From NCBI RefSeq assembly GCF_033100115.1, contig NZ_CP136910.1, forward strand, positions 2,471,001-2,535,000: a stretch of 64,000 nucleotides of DNA, in the 5' to 3' direction. The stretch comes from Anaerocolumna sp. AGMB13020. Its GTDB lineage: Bacteria; Bacillota; Clostridia; Lachnospirales; Lachnospiraceae. The first letter of the stretch is position 1. Every line of letters begins with the position of its first letter. Below, in pieces: positions 1 through 10,263 of the stretch. The translations under genes and the position numbers were made by a program. The notes beneath the pieces were generated by a model. That model had not been told where the DNA came from. It was given only the letters and a program-made list of their open reading frames with translations, and searched no databases.

Positions 1-127
1 GATATTCTGCCTTACTTATACGAAGCAAAGAAGACAATAGCAGCCATGCATCTAATTCACCATTCTCTATATTCCTGTCTGACAGTTCTCTCCTGCCGGT
101 CTGAAAAGCTTCTTGTATGGTTATCAT
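1..127 (-). CDS. prmC: PrmC (HemK) release-factor glutamine methyltransferase, N-terminal fragment
   Basis: The minus strand opens a reading frame at an ATG (125-127) that runs off the window edge after about 42 codons. The visible residues begin MITIQEAF and contain ELDAWLLL followed by a RISKAEY-like stretch. This is the helical N-terminal domain seen in PrmC, which methylates the glutamine of the GGQ motif in release factors. An AAGGA ribosome site sits about ten bases before the ATG, and the start lies 8 bases after the stop codon of the DUF1385 gene. The order rpmE, DUF1385, prmC is common in clostridia and supports the call. The catalytic NPPY motif is outside the window, so the identification rests on the N-terminal pattern and synteny. 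Confidence 0.75.
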   Translation of the reverse strand, partial: MITIQEAFQTGRRELSDRNIENGELDAWLLLSSLLRISKAEY

Positions 128-134
128 TCTACGA

Positions 135-1643
135 TCAATCCTTCTTGGCAGCCTCATCGGTAACAGCCACAAAGTCATCCAACGCTCTTAAGATCTCATC
201 CTCTTCTTCAAAGATATCCCTTGCCTGTAATGGTTCCATTCTCATAGAGGTTGCTGCAGTTTCTCTTACAGCTCTATTATCTTCTGCTTTCTTCTGATTA
301 TTGTTTCTTGCTGTATTTGCTCTATCTTTTTTACCAGATGTACTTTTTTTATTATTTCTTGCGGCTGAATTCTGTTTCTGGGTACTTTCCTGCTTCTGGA
401 TATCTGTTTGATTCTGGATATCTGCTTGTTTCTGATTACTTTTCTCTGACTTTATACTATCCTCTGACTTGAGATTTTTATTCTCTATGTTCTTGTTATC
501 TCTATTCTGATTATTGTTGCTTTTGATATTGCTTCCCATCTTCTGGACAGATTTAGCCTGAGCTGACTTGGAATTATTTTGTGTGTTCTTAGAAGTGTTT
601 TTATTACCGCTGGAGTTTTTCGTCCGGTTGTTTGATTTTTCTTTTGCTTCATGAACAGCTGACTGTTTTTCGTTTCCTGCCGTCTTGCCTTCCTCTGTTG
701 GAATCTCAGCGGTTTCACTGTCCTCCACTCCTAAAAAGTCTTTCCAGTTAAATACCGCTTCTACCGATTTAATTGCTACTTCTATCATATCATTATCAGG
801 TTCTCTGGTGGTAAGCCCTTGAAGCCACATACCTGGTTTGCTTAACACTCTGACTGCAATAGAATCGTTTCTACCGGCAAAACGGATAAACTCATAGGAT
901 ATACCGGCAATTACCGGAATCAGTACAATTCTGCTTGCATAACGAAGCCAGGTAATATCTGTACGAATAAACATAAAGAAGATCACACTCACAAACATAA
1001 CGATAAATAAAAAGCTGGTTCCACATCTTTTATGCTGTCTGGACTGCCATTTAACATTTTCAACAGTAAGTTCAAAGCCATTTTCAATACAATTAATGGT
1101 CTTGTGCTCTGCACCATGGTACATAAATACCCGCTTAATATCCTTAAGCTGTGAGATTGCAACTACATACAATACAAAAATGACAATTCTTATAATGCCC
1201 TCTACCAGGGCAACCAGGCTGTCCGATTTGATAACCTTACCTAACTGAGTAGCAGCAAATGCAGGCAGAACAATAAAGATTCCCACTGCAAGTACAACGG
1301 CAATGATCATAGTAACAGCTGCCAGTATCGCTTCTCCTTTATCTTTAAATACCTTTGATAAAGCCTTGTCCACTTTTGATTCTTTGGCTGTTTCCTCTTC
1401 TTCGTAAAAGCTTGCGGAGAAATTAAGCGTCTTGATACCAATTGACATAGATTCCGCAAAAGCCAGTATGCCTCTTAGAATTGGCAGCTTCCACACTTTA
1501 TATTTATCTGCAATACTGTTAAAAGAGTCTTCTTTTACTATAATTTCGTTGTCCGGCTTTCTTACGGCAATGGCATAACGTTCTTTGTTCTTCATCATTA
1601 CGCCTTCAATAACTGCCTGTCCTCCGATTCCTGATGGTTTCAT
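135..1643 (-). CDS. DUF1385 family integral membrane protein with a long disordered tail
   Basis: The 502-residue protein starts MKPSGIGGQAVIEGVMM, the hallmark N-terminus of the DUF1385 family. The ATG at 1643 is chosen over the upstream in-frame ATG (1670) because AAAGGA lies seven bases before it and because of family alignment. Hydrophobic segments fall near residues 105-131, 146-165, 211-226 and 238-250, and an HGAEHKT motif is near 176-182. From about residue 310 to 470 the chain is a hydrophilic Asn/Lys/Gln/Ser-rich low-complexity tail, longer than is usual for this family. The biochemical function of DUF1385 is not established. It is downstream of rpmE and directly upstream of prmC, so it is probably co-transcribed with translation genes. 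Confidence 0.85.
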   Translation of the reverse strand: MKPSGIGGQAVIEGVMMKNKERYAIAVRKPDNEIIVKEDSFNSIADKYKVWKLPILRGILAFAESMSIGIKTLNFSASFYEEEETAKESKVDKALSKVFKDKGEAILAAVTMIIAVVLAVGIFIVLPAFAATQLGKVIKSDSLVALVEGIIRIVIFVLYVVAISQLKDIKRVFMYHGAEHKTINCIENGFELTVENVKWQSRQHKRCGTSFLFIVMFVSVIFFMFIRTDITWLRYASRIVLIPVIAGISYEFIRFAGRNDSIAVRVLSKPGMWLQGLTTREPDNDMIEVAIKSVEAVFNWKDFLGVEDSETAEIPTEEGKTAGNEKQSAVHEAKEKSNNRTKNSSGNKNTSKNTQNNSKSAQAKSVQKMGSNIKSNNNQNRDNKNIENKNLKSEDSIKSEKSNQKQADIQNQTDIQKQESTQKQNSAARNNKKSTSGKKDRANTARNNNQKKAEDNRAVRETAATSMRMEPLQARDIFEEEDEILRALDDFVAVTDEAAKKD

Positions 1644-1760
1644 ATGCTTATCCTTTCTTTGATAAAACATGCCAAAATACTAAAATTTAAATACGAATTT
1701 AAAAATAGGCTGAGATAATTATACCTCAACCTGTTTTTAACACATAGTCATTATTGTCAT

Positions 1761-1970
1761 TTATTGTTCCTGATTAAGACCATATCTGCGGTTGAACTTA
1801 TCAATTGCACCGCGAGCCGCTGCAGCTTTCTGCTGTCCGGTATAGAAAGAATGGCACTTAGAACAGATTTCTACGTGGATATCGCTCTTTGTTGAGCCTG
1901 TTACAAATTCATTACCACAGTTACAAACTACCTTTGCCTGATGATAATTAGGATGGATTCCCTCTTTCAT
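1761..1970 (-). CDS. rpmE: Ribosomal protein L31 (zinc-binding type)
   Basis: This 69-residue protein is large-subunit ribosomal protein L31. The sequence shows [11 protein letters not shown] at the start, then a CNCG pair and a [10 protein letters not shown] pair, giving the four cysteines of the zinc-binding (C+) form. Positively charged FNRRYG ends the fold. The ATG at 1970 is preferred to a GTG three codons upstream because GAGGTG sits seven bases before it. The gene has its own promoter right after the rho stop codon. L31 bridges the 50S and 30S subunits, and C+ forms are zinc-dependent. No C- paralogue is seen in this window. Confidence 0.95.
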   Translation of the reverse strand: MKEGIHPNYHQAKVVCNCGNEFVTGSTKSDIHVEICSKCHSFYTGQQKAAAARGAIDKFNRRYGLNQEQ

Positions 1971-2053
1971 GCTTTTCACCTCTTTACAACAAACATAATT
2001 TTTTTAAAGTTGACTAATTGTCAAACTAATTTGTTATTTAAAACAGCTTTCTA

Positions 2054-2082
2054 ATTATAACATAGGATTATTTGGTTTGCAA
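2054..2082 (-). promoter_or_regulatory. Sigma-A-type promoter for rpmE
   Basis: Read on the minus strand, TTGCAA and TATAAT are separated by exactly 17 bases, about 85 bases before the rpmE start. Between promoter and gene is an inverted repeat, TTGAC-5-GTCAA (about 2012-2026), which could be a regulatory site. No regulator is assigned. Confidence 0.6.
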
Positions 2083-2085
2083 GTC

Positions 2086-3918
2086 CTAATTAATCAATTT
2101 CGTTTTTTTCACAATCTCGATAAATTCTGCATTTGTCTTCGTTTTCAGGAACATATCTATAATCCGTTCAACAGCATCATCAGACTTCAGGCTATTGAAA
2201 GCTTTTCTCATTAAATAAGTAGCTTCCAGCTCTGACTGGCTTAATAAGAGGTCGTCTCTTCTGGTGCTGGATCGGGGCAGATCAATGGCAGGGAAGATTC
2301 TCTTCTCTGAAAGATTACGGTCCAGGACAAGCTCCATGTTACCGGTTCCCTTAAATTCTTCAAATACTACATCATCCATACGGCTTCCCGTATCTACAAG
2401 GGCTGTGGCAAGAATAGTAAGACTGCCGCCTTCTCTCATATTTCTAGCTGCTCCAAAGAAACGCTTTGGCATATGGAGTGCCGCAGGGTCAAGACCACCG
2501 GATAACGTCCTTCCGCTTGCCTGAACTGTAAGGTTATATGCCCTTGCAAGTCTTGTTATACTGTCTAAGAGAATTACTACTTCCTGTTTATGCTCAACAA
2601 GACGTTTCGCACGTTCAATTACCATTTCAGATACTCTTTTATGATTTTCCGGCAATTCATCAAAAGTAGAGTAGATAACTTCTACATTCTTACCTTCAAT
2701 GGATTCCTTAATATCCGTTACTTCTTCCGGACGCTCATCAATCAGAAGAATGATTAGCTTGACGCCGGGATGATTTATGGTTATTGCTTTGGCAATCTGC
2801 TTTAAAAGCGTAGTCTTACCGGTCTTAGGCTGAGAAACAATCATACCTCTTTGTCCTTTGCCAATAGGAGATACCAGGTCCACCATACGCATGGATACAT
2901 TTGCTCCAGGTGTTTCAAGGTGGATTCTCTCATTGGGGAATATGGGGGTCAGATCCTCGAACTTCTTTCGTTTCTGTGCTTCCGCAGGATGAAAACCATT
3001 GACACCCTTAACAAATAAAAGAGCACTGAATTTCTCTCCCTGACTCTTAATTCTGGTATTACCAGCAACAATATCCCCGGTCTTTAAGCAAAAACGTCTG
3101 ATCTGAGCAGGTGATACATATACATCATTCTCACCGGGCAGATAATTATCACAGCGGATAAAACCATAACCATCAGGCATAACTTCCAGGATGCCCTCTT
3201 TGGTCTCACCACTATCTAAAGCCTCTGTATCTTGGGACAGACTGCTTCTTCTGACTTCATTTTCCGGATTGCCATTCTGCCAATAAGAATTCTTTCTGCC
3301 ATCTTCCTGTACATTCTGGTTATACGGCGGATTCTGGGGATTTCTGCGGGCATAGGACTCCTGATTTCCATTAGTATTTCTAGTATCGGCAGTATTTCTT
3401 ATGTCGGAAGTGTTTCTTGTATCGGAAGTGTTTCTTGTGTCCGTATTATTATCGTTTCTGTAGTTTCTTCTTATCTGAGTTGAAGCGGCCTTTTCTTCTT
3501 CTTTGTTATCGGTTTCTTTATTGTCCGCTTCTCTATTTGCTTGTTCTTTGCTTATTGTTTCTTTATTCAAGAGTTCTTTACTACTCACTTCTTTACTAAC
3601 TGCTTCCTTACTATTCACTTCTTTAATAAGTGCTTCTTTATTATTTGCTTCTCTGCTCGTCTCTTCTTTACCAGCCTCTTCTTTTGTTTCACGCTCTAGT
3701 TTTGTTATTGTTTCCTTCTCTGCCGGTTTCGTCAGCTCAACTTCTTTTTTCGCCTCCCCTTTCCCAGCAATATTCTTCTTTTCTTCCACTGCCTCTGTAC
3801 CCGCTCCTAATATATCAATAAGCTCCTGCTTTCGCAGGGTGGATACACTTTTAATGCCTCTGCTCTTTGCTAATGTTCTAAGCTCTGCTAAGGACATTTC
3901 ACTAATTTGTACTTCCAT
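2086..3918 (-). CDS. rho: Transcription termination factor Rho with a large low-complexity insertion
   Basis: Rho is a hexameric RNA-dependent ATPase that terminates transcription. The 610-residue protein has the N-terminal Rho fold (residues 1-40, with [13 protein letters not shown]), the cold-shock RNA-binding domain (about 240-300, DGYGFIR), Walker A (SQPKTGKTT, about 362-370), Walker B (LLIDERPEE, about 391-399) and a conserved end with [14 protein letters not shown]. Canonical Rho is near 420 residues; the excess is a charged insertion at about 45-235. Its first half is a run of SKE-type octads and its second half has four copies of a D[TI]RNT[SA] hexad. The ATG has AAGGAG nine bases upstream. 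Rho of several gut bacteria carries disordered insertions at this place, so the insertion is likely genuine. Confidence 0.95.
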   Translation of the reverse strand: MEVQISEMSLAELRTLAKSRGIKSVSTLRKQELIDILGAGTEAVEEKKNIAGKGEAKKEVELTKPAEKETITKLERETKEEAGKEETSREANNKEALIKEVNSKEAVSKEVSSKELLNKETISKEQANREADNKETDNKEEEKAASTQIRRNYRNDNNTDTRNTSDTRNTSDIRNTADTRNTNGNQESYARRNPQNPPYNQNVQEDGRKNSYWQNGNPENEVRRSSLSQDTEALDSGETKEGILEVMPDGYGFIRCDNYLPGENDVYVSPAQIRRFCLKTGDIVAGNTRIKSQGEKFSALLFVKGVNGFHPAEAQKRKKFEDLTPIFPNERIHLETPGANVSMRMVDLVSPIGKGQRGMIVSQPKTGKTTLLKQIAKAITINHPGVKLIILLIDERPEEVTDIKESIEGKNVEVIYSTFDELPENHKRVSEMVIERAKRLVEHKQEVVILLDSITRLARAYNLTVQASGRTLSGGLDPAALHMPKRFFGAARNMREGGSLTILATALVDTGSRMDDVVFEEFKGTGNMELVLDRNLSEKRIFPAIDLPRSSTRRDDLLLSQSELEATYLMRKAFNSLKSDDAVERIIDMFLKTKTNAEFIEIVKKTKLIN

Positions 3919-4089
3919 GAATTCTTGCTCCTTTACAAGTATAAAATTGTTTAAAGTATTTGGGAATGGTTTCGATTTGATCTAGAAGTTCTCATGAATT
4001 AAACCAAAAATTACTACTGAGGTATATTATAACCTATTATATACAAAAAATAAAGTGTCTTTTACACAGCTTTATATATTTTTCTTATC

Positions 4090-4118
4090 TTGCTTTCCCT
4101 ACTTTTCAGTGATATGAT
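4090..4118 (+). promoter_or_regulatory. Promoter for the malic enzyme gene
   Basis: TTGCTT and TATGAT are 17 bases apart, 42 bases upstream of the malic enzyme start. The gene is divergent from rho. Confidence 0.5.
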
Positions 4119-4159
4119 GTCTTTAGCCAAGCGGCATTCATAAGGAAGGCGGTTAATTT

Positions 4160-5314
4160 ATGACAAACAGTGATAAAGCTCTGTTATTGCACGAACAATG
4201 GCAGGGAAAGATTTCAACAGAGGCAAAATGCTCCGTTAAAACCAGAGAGGACCTGGCACTTGCCTATACGCCGGGTGTTGCAGAACCCTGTAAGGTGATA
4301 GCAGAAGATAAAGATGCAGCCTATAAATATACCTTAAAATCCAATACCGTAGCAGTTGTTTCAGACGGCAGTGCCGTACTGGGTCTGGGTAACATCGGTC
4401 CCTATGCTGCCATGCCGGTTATGGAGGGTAAAGCCGTATTATTTAAGGAATTTGGAGATGTTAATGCTTTTCCCATCTGCCTGGACACTCAGGATACAGA
4501 AGAGATTATTGAGACCGTAGTCCGAATCGCACCTGCATTTGGTGGTATTAACCTGGAGGATATTTCTGCCCCTCGTTGCTTCGAAATCGAAGAACGACTG
4601 AAAGAACTTCTTACTATACCCGTATTTCATGATGATCAGCACGGTACAGCTATAGTTGTACTGGCAGGAGTAATCAATGCTCTCTTAGTAACCGGAAGGA
4701 AAAAGGAAACTTCCAAAGTGGTTATCAACGGCGCCGGTTCCGCTGGTATTGCCATTGCCAAACTGCTCTTAAACTACGGTTTTAAGAACCTGACCCTTTG
4801 TGACAGAGTTGGTATCCTCTCAGAGAATACACCGGATCTGAACTGGATGCAGAAGCAGCTCACCGCTGTAACCAACCTGGATAAGAAAGAAGGCTCATTA
4901 AGCGATGCCTTAAAAGGTGCCGATATCTTTATCGGAGTATCCGCTCCCGGTATTGTATCAAAGGAAATGGTCGCATCTATGAACAAAGATGCCATTTTAT
5001 TTGCCATGGCCAATCCTGTGCCTGAGATCATGCCGGACCTTGCAAAAGAAGCCGGCGCAAAGGTAATTGGAACCGGAAGATCAGATTTTCCCAATCAGGT
5101 TAACAATGTTATTGCTTTTCCCGGTATCTTTAAAGGTGCCCTTGAAAGCAGAGCAAGCCAGATTACGGAAGAGATGAAATTGGCAGCTGCAATTGCAATT
5201 GCAGGACTGGTAGCTGAGAATGAGCTGAATGAAGATAATATACTGCCTCAACCATTTGACCCCAGAGTCTGTGAGGCAGTCAGCAATGCCGTGAAATCCC
5301 ACGTGAAGAAATAA
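4160..5314 (+). CDS. NAD(P)-dependent malic enzyme (malate dehydrogenase, decarboxylating)
   Basis: The 384-residue protein oxidatively decarboxylates malate to pyruvate with reduction of NAD(P). It matches the short bacterial malic enzyme form: N-terminal YTPGVAEPC, GLGNIGPYAAMPVMEGKA, the metal/substrate segment FGGINLEDI-APRCFEIE, the HDDQHGTA motif, the Rossmann GAGSAGIAIAKLL dinucleotide site and FAMANPVPEI. The start has AAGGAAGG upstream. A radical SAM gene follows after 41 bases in the same direction. The cofactor preference (NAD or NADP) cannot be told safely from motif inspection. The cell role is probably anaplerotic pyruvate/NADPH supply. Confidence 0.93.
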   Translation: MTNSDKALLLHEQWQGKISTEAKCSVKTREDLALAYTPGVAEPCKVIAEDKDAAYKYTLKSNTVAVVSDGSAVLGLGNIGPYAAMPVMEGKAVLFKEFGDVNAFPICLDTQDTEEIIETVVRIAPAFGGINLEDISAPRCFEIEERLKELLTIPVFHDDQHGTAIVVLAGVINALLVTGRKKETSKVVINGAGSAGIAIAKLLLNYGFKNLTLCDRVGILSENTPDLNWMQKQLTAVTNLDKKEGSLSDALKGADIFIGVSAPGIVSKEMVASMNKDAILFAMANPVPEIMPDLAKEAGAKVIGTGRSDFPNQVNNVIAFPGIFKGALESRASQITEEMKLAAAIAIAGLVAENELNEDNILPQPFDPRVCEAVSNAVKSHVKK

Positions 5315-5355
5315 ATTTACAGACTTTAAACAGAAGCTTAGGAAGGAGCGGCCTG

Positions 5356-6312
5356 TTGTCAGAGAAAAGAATAAGGGGTGACAAGCCCTATTACTCCCTG
5401 GATTATTACCTGAAAGAAACCTTTGGCAGGAAAATATATAAGCTCTCTTTAAATGCAGGTCTTACCTGCCCTAACAGGGACGGAACCCTTGGCCTTGGCG
5501 GCTGTATCTTTTGCAGCAGCGGAGGCAGTGGTGATTTTGGCGCTTCTCCTTTATTATCTGTTACAGAACAGATTGAAGCAGGAAAAGCACTTATATATAA
5601 GAAGCTCCCGGCAGCTGTAAAAACTGCTCCGGTCAATTCCGAAGAAAAAGAGGCTTCCTTTATCGCCTATTTTCAGGCTTATACAAATACTTATGGTGAA
5701 ATAACCTATCTGCGAAAGACCTTTATGGAGGCACTGAATCATAAAGACATTGCTCTTTTATCCATCGCTACCAGACCTGATTGTCTGGGAGAGGATGTAC
5801 TGGAACTTCTGGCGGAATGTGCCGCTAAAAAGCCCTTATGGGTAGAATTGGGACTTCAGACCATCCACGAGGATACTGCTGAATTTATCCGAAGAGGATA
5901 TCCTCTTCCCGTCTTTGAGAAAGCTGTTAAGGATCTGAAGGCCATCGGTGCAGAGATTATTACCCACATGATACTGGGACTTCCCGGCGAAGACAGCTCA
6001 AAAGTTATGGCCTCCATGAACTATCTTGCTAAACTGCCCATTCAGGGTGTTAAACTGCAGCTCCTCCATGTACTGAAAGATACCGAGCTTGCCCACATAC
6101 CATATAAAGCCATGGAGCTGGAAGAATATACGGACCTTTTAATAGCCTGTATTGAAAATCTGCCGGATTCCATGGTAGTACACCGGCTTACCGGTGACGG
6201 GCCCAAGAAACTGTTACTCTCCCCCTTATGGAGTGGTAATAAGAAACTTGTGTTAAATTACATTCATAAAGAGATGAAGGCCAGGGATTCCTGGCAGGGA
6301 AAATCGTTATAA
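5356..6312 (+). CDS. TIGR01212-family radical SAM protein
   Basis: The 318-residue protein begins with a TTG codon supported by GGAAGGAG eight bases upstream. The motif CPNRDGT...GGCIFC near residues 39-53 is the cysteine arrangement of the TIGR01212 radical SAM family (YhcC-like), which binds a [4Fe-4S] cluster and S-adenosylmethionine. Further family features are YFQAYTNTY, TRPDCL, WVELGLQT and THMILGLPGE. The precise reaction of this family is not established to my knowledge. The gene is part of a short plus-strand set with the malic enzyme and DUF4364 genes. Confidence 0.88.
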   Translation: MSEKRIRGDKPYYSLDYYLKETFGRKIYKLSLNAGLTCPNRDGTLGLGGCIFCSSGGSGDFGASPLLSVTEQIEAGKALIYKKLPAAVKTAPVNSEEKEASFIAYFQAYTNTYGEITYLRKTFMEALNHKDIALLSIATRPDCLGEDVLELLAECAAKKPLWVELGLQTIHEDTAEFIRRGYPLPVFEKAVKDLKAIGAEIITHMILGLPGEDSSKVMASMNYLAKLPIQGVKLQLLHVLKDTELAHIPYKAMELEEYTDLLIACIENLPDSMVVHRLTGDGPKKLLLSPLWSGNKKLVLNYIHKEMKARDSWQGKSL

Positions 6313-6338
6313 GTTCTTTTTGCGAAAGGAGGCTTTTT

Positions 6339-6860
6339 ATGCAGACAGATGCCTTAACTCTATACAAACTGATTATACTTTTTCTTCTGGATAAAGTAGA
6401 TTTCCCTTTGACCAATGCTCAAATCTCCAACTTTATCCTGGACAAGGAATATACCAATTATTTCAGCCTGCAACAGTGCATATCCGAATTAACAGAAGAA
6501 GAATTCATGACGGTGCAAACCGTCGGCCACAGCTCCCTGTACCAGATAACCCCTTCTGGTGAAGAAACCCTCTCCTTTTTTCAGAATATGATATCCTCCG
6601 CAATTCAAGAGGAGATTGTAAGCTATCTAAAGGAAAATAAGTATTCCTTACGAGATGAATCTTCCATTCTTTCTGAATACCATAAAACCGGCAAGGATGA
6701 ATATACTGTTTCCCTGCGTGTTATGGAAAAAAAGAATCCGATCATAGACATTAATCTAGCCGTACCAACCGAGGAGGATGCCTCCAAAATCTGCAGAAAC
6801 TGGCGTGGCCAAAGTCAGGAAATATATTCTTATGTCTTAAGCAGTCTTTTGAAGGAATAA
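6339..6860 (+). CDS. DUF4364 family protein, winged-helix-like
   Basis: This 173-residue protein begins MQTDALTLYKLIILFLLDKV, typical of the DUF4364 family found in clostridia. The N-terminal ~75 residues read as a winged helix (LTNAQISNFIL, then ISELTEEEF and YQITPSGEETL), suggesting a DNA-binding or regulatory role. The rest is alpha/beta without a recognised motif. The start has AAAGGAGG upstream. It follows the radical SAM gene by 26 bases and ends at a strong shared terminator. The function is unknown. Confidence 0.8.
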   Translation: MQTDALTLYKLIILFLLDKVDFPLTNAQISNFILDKEYTNYFSLQQCISELTEEEFMTVQTVGHSSLYQITPSGEETLSFFQNMISSAIQEEIVSYLKENKYSLRDESSILSEYHKTGKDEYTVSLRVMEKKNPIIDINLAVPTEEDASKICRNWRGQSQEIYSYVLSSLLKE

Positions 6861-6879
6861 AAAATACCTGAAAACTAAT

Positions 6880-6940
6880 AATACCGGCCTTGCTGCAGTG
6901 CTTGAATATCCTTCCGCCGCTGCAATAAGACCGGTATTTT
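6880..6940. terminator. Bidirectional terminator between DUF4364 and engB
   Basis: The arms AATACCGGCC and GACCGGTATT enclose an inner CTGCAG/CTGCA-type pairing, and T-rich sequence lies on the plus-strand side. The hairpin lies between two convergent genes and can serve both. Confidence 0.7.
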
Positions 6941-6942
6941 AA

Positions 6943-7545
6943 CTATTCCTCTGAACTGTCTGTATTAATATTTTCTTCTATTAGATCCCAGATTTCATCT
7001 CTGCCCTGTTTAGACAAAGCTGAAAAAGGAAGTATTCGGGTAGTGCTTTTAGCACCAAGTCCCTGTCTTATCAGCTTAATCTGCTTATCCTTCTGGCTTC
7101 GGTTAATCTTATCCAGTTTTGTAGCAATAATGACAGGCTCATAGCCCTGATGTACAATCCAATCGTACATCAGCCTGTCATTGGCTGATGGTTCATGCCT
7201 AATATCCAATAGTAAAAAGATTATCTTAAGCTGCTTGGAAGTCTTAAGATAGTTCTCAATCATTTTCCCCCATTTTGCTTTTAATGATTCTGATACTTTA
7301 GCATAACCATAGCCTGGTAAGTCTACAAAATACAATTCTTCATTTATATTGTAGAAGTTAATCGTCTGGGTTTTTCCGGGCTGACCGCTGGTCCTCGCAT
7401 AGGACTTTCGATTCATCAGTCCATTTATCAGTGAGGACTTTCCTACATTTGATTTTCCCGCAAAGGCGATTTCCGGTTTGTCATTTTCCGGTAATGTACT
7501 GGTAATACCGCAGACGGTTTCCAGGTTAACGTTCTTTACATGCAT
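6943..7545 (-). CDS. engB: Ribosome biogenesis GTP-binding protein EngB (YsxC/YihA)
   Basis: The 200-residue single-domain GTPase assists late assembly of the 50S subunit. G1 is GKSNVGKSS (residues 30-38), G2 falls in the SGQPGKTQT segment, G3 is DLPGYGYA, G4 is TKLDK and G5 is near FSALSKQG. Length and motif order match EngB exactly. It is the last gene of the tig-clpP-clpX-lon-engB block, a conserved order in clostridia. The ATG has GAAAGGAG upstream. Identification is secure. Confidence 0.96.
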   Translation of the reverse strand: MHVKNVNLETVCGITSTLPENDKPEIAFAGKSNVGKSSLINGLMNRKSYARTSGQPGKTQTINFYNINEELYFVDLPGYGYAKVSESLKAKWGKMIENYLKTSKQLKIIFLLLDIRHEPSANDRLMYDWIVHQGYEPVIIATKLDKINRSQKDKQIKLIRQGLGAKSTTRILPFSALSKQGRDEIWDLIEENINTDSSEE

Positions 7546-7706
7546 ATGTTTCTCCTTTCCTGCCGTTTAAGATAACAGCATATAGTTCCTCCAGGTAGCT
7601 GATAGCTGCCCTGTGCCAGTCTTGTTGTTCCACACTGTGTAATTTCTGTACGGGGAACAGCAAGTTGTGAATTTGGGACACATGGTGTTACCGTCTGTTC
7701 GTTGTA

Positions 7707-10019
7707 TTATGCAAAGGCATATTTTATTACTTCCGCCATGTTATCTACAAATTTGAGATCAATACCTTCCAGTATTTCTGCTGATATTTCCTCAAGGTCT
7801 TTCTTATTCTGAAAGGGAACCAAAACCTGCTTCATATGAGCAGTTTTAGCTGCTAATATCTTTTCCTTCAGGCCTCCGATTGGCAGCACTCTGCCTCTAA
7901 GAGTAATCTCACCGGTCATTGCAGTATCAGCCTTTACCGGTTTGCCAGTTATAGCTGAGAGCATGGCAGTTGCCATTGTAATACCCGCTGATGGTCCATC
8001 CTTTGGTACTGCCCCTTCCGGAATGTGAATATGAATATCATGCTTATCAAAATAATCCACACTGATTTCATATTCATTGCTTACGGAACGAATATAGCTG
8101 ATGCCCGCTCTGGCAGATTCTTTCATGACATCACCAAGCTGACCAGTAAGTTCGAATTTACCTTTTCCAGGCATTACATTGACTTCTATCTGCAGGGTAT
8201 CTCCGCCTACGCTTGTCCAGGCAAGCCCTCTTACGATACCAATCTCATCCTTTTCATTAGCCTGTTGGAAGAAGTATCTTTGCTTACCCAGGAATTTCTC
8301 CAGGTTTTTATCATTAACACGTACTTTTTCCGTGTTATTGCTTACAATTTCCTTGGCCGCTTTCCGGCAGATTGCACCAAGTCTTCTCTCCAGATTTCGT
8401 ACACCAGCTTCTTTGGTATAGCCTGTGATGATTTTTGTAATTGCTTTGTCGGATACGGTTATCTGTTTGCCAGTCAGACCATTACGGGTAATCTGCTTTG
8501 ATAGCAGATGCTTCTTAACAATATGAAATTTCTCATTCTCCGTATAACTGCTGACTTCGATGACTTCCATTCTGTCCAGAAGGGGTTTGGCAATTCCCTG
8601 TAGGGAATTAGCGGTGGCAATAAAGAGTACTTCTGATAAATCTACCGGTAGCTCTACATAATGATCCACGAACTTTTTATTCTGCTCAGAATCAAGTACT
8701 TCCAATAGTGCAGCAGAAGTATCCCCTTTATAATCGCTGCTAACCTTATCTATTTCATCCAGAAGCATCAGCGGATTCTTAACCCCAGCATTTTTAAGAC
8801 CTGTAATGATTCTTCCAGGCATCGCTCCCACATAAGTTCTTCTGTGTCCTCTGATTTCGGCTTCATCTCTTACTCCGCCAAGACTGATACGTACATATTC
8901 TTTGTTCAGAGCTCTTGCTACAGAATTGGCAATGGAGGTCTTACCGGTTCCCGGAGGACCAACCAGACAGAGAATGGGACTCTCTCCTTTCCGGGTCAGT
9001 ACTCTGACAGCAAGGAACTCAAGAATCCTCTCTTTAACCTTTTCCAAACCGTAATGTTCACGGTTTAAGATAATTTCTGCATTTTTGATATCTTGTTTGT
9101 CCTCACTAACCTTATCCCAGGGAAGACTTAATAACGTCTCAATATAACCTCTTACGACGGCTCCCTCCGAGGAGCTTCCTGAAACATTTTTAAAGCGTTC
9201 GATTTCTTTGACTATCTTTTCTTTGACTTCCGGAGCTGCCTTTAATTTCTCTGCTGCTATCAGATAGTTATCTGCATCAGCAGCACTGTTGGACTCTCCA
9301 AGTTCCTCTCTTATAAGCTTGAGCTGTTCTCTTAGAATGTATTCCTTCTGGTTCTTATCGACTTTTTCCTTCACTTTTCCCTGAAGGTCTTTGCGGATAC
9401 GAATGATATCGATCTCTTCCGTCAGGATAACCATAATCTTCTCATAGCGCACAAAAACCTCTGCCGATTCCAGTAAGCTCTGTTTATCCTCCAGGGTTAA
9501 GGGCAGGTTAATGGCTATTTGGTCGATTAACTCGCCTACCTCCTCCAGCCTCATGATAGTCTTATAGATATCCTTTCCAATCTTAGGATTCTCATTAAAG
9601 TAAACCTCCAATATATCCTTAAGACCTCTAAGCATTGCCTTCTTCTCTGATTCACTGGCAGTATCCGTATCATCTTCCAGTATTTTCACTTCACCTACTA
9701 AAAAAGGAGTTTTCTCTACTATACAATCTAATTCTGCTCTATCTGTTCCGGTAACCAGTACACGAATAACACTTCCAGGCAGTTTAATTATCTGCTTAAC
9801 CAGTGCTATCGTGCCGACGGAGTATAAATCCTCCTGGTCCGGCACTTCCGTATCTGCATCTTTTTGAGTCAGCAAAAGTACCAATTGGTCATTTTCCATG
9901 GCATTTTCGATAGCCTCAATGGATATCTGGCGGTTTACGTCAAAATGGATTTGCATTCCTGGCAGCACAGCCATTCCCCGAAGTGCAACAATAGGCACTT
10001 TTCTGCTGTAATCACTCAT
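7707..10019 (-). CDS. lon: ATP-dependent protease Lon
   Basis: The 770-residue protein is a LonA protease that degrades misfolded and regulatory proteins in the cytosol. It shows the N-terminal substrate domain ([15 protein letters not shown]), a coiled-coil helix region, the AAA+ module with Walker A (GPPGTGKTS, about 354-362) and Walker B (LMLLDEID, about 417-424), and the C-terminal peptidase with the catalytic serine in KDGPSAG and the catalytic lysine in a GGLKEK segment. Of two in-frame ATGs (10031 and 10019) the second is chosen: the AAAGG site is only one base from the first and 13 from the second. No HrcA (CIRCE) or CtsR-type operator was recognised upstream. Confidence 0.96.
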   Translation of the reverse strand: MSDYSRKVPIVALRGMAVLPGMQIHFDVNRQISIEAIENAMENDQLVLLLTQKDADTEVPDQEDLYSVGTIALVKQIIKLPGSVIRVLVTGTDRAELDCIVEKTPFLVGEVKILEDDTDTASESEKKAMLRGLKDILEVYFNENPKIGKDIYKTIMRLEEVGELIDQIAINLPLTLEDKQSLLESAEVFVRYEKIMVILTEEIDIIRIRKDLQGKVKEKVDKNQKEYILREQLKLIREELGESNSAADADNYLIAAEKLKAAPEVKEKIVKEIERFKNVSGSSSEGAVVRGYIETLLSLPWDKVSEDKQDIKNAEIILNREHYGLEKVKERILEFLAVRVLTRKGESPILCLVGPPGTGKTSIANSVARALNKEYVRISLGGVRDEAEIRGHRRTYVGAMPGRIITGLKNAGVKNPLMLLDEIDKVSSDYKGDTSAALLEVLDSEQNKKFVDHYVELPVDLSEVLFIATANSLQGIAKPLLDRMEVIEVSSYTENEKFHIVKKHLLSKQITRNGLTGKQITVSDKAITKIITGYTKEAGVRNLERRLGAICRKAAKEIVSNNTEKVRVNDKNLEKFLGKQRYFFQQANEKDEIGIVRGLAWTSVGGDTLQIEVNVMPGKGKFELTGQLGDVMKESARAGISYIRSVSNEYEISVDYFDKHDIHIHIPEGAVPKDGPSAGITMATAMLSAITGKPVKADTAMTGEITLRGRVLPIGGLKEKILAAKTAHMKQVLVPFQNKKDLEEISAEILEGIDLKFVDNMAEVIKYAFA

Positions 10020-10171
10020 ACTAATAACCATGCCTTTCTCTTAACCTGCATTCGCTGAGCCGCAGGCTTAAATTTACGTGTAAAATGTCCTTTATAGCAC
10101 ACGAACTCTCATCTATGTGCCTTATGCACACATAATCCTGATGAAATAACGTGGTTTTTGATTTCATTAAG

Positions 10172-10215
10172 ATAAAAACTGCCTTAAATCCTCTTATAAG
10201 GTATTTTAAGGCAGT
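10172..10215 (-). terminator. Terminator downstream of clpX
   Basis: On the minus strand, ACTGCCTTAAA pairs with TTTAAGGCAGT across a 16-base loop and is followed by TTTTTATC. It separates clpX from lon. Confidence 0.75.
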
Positions 10216-10263
10216 CCCTATAACAATCGAATCTACTCAATGAATTACAATAGCTTATTCTGC

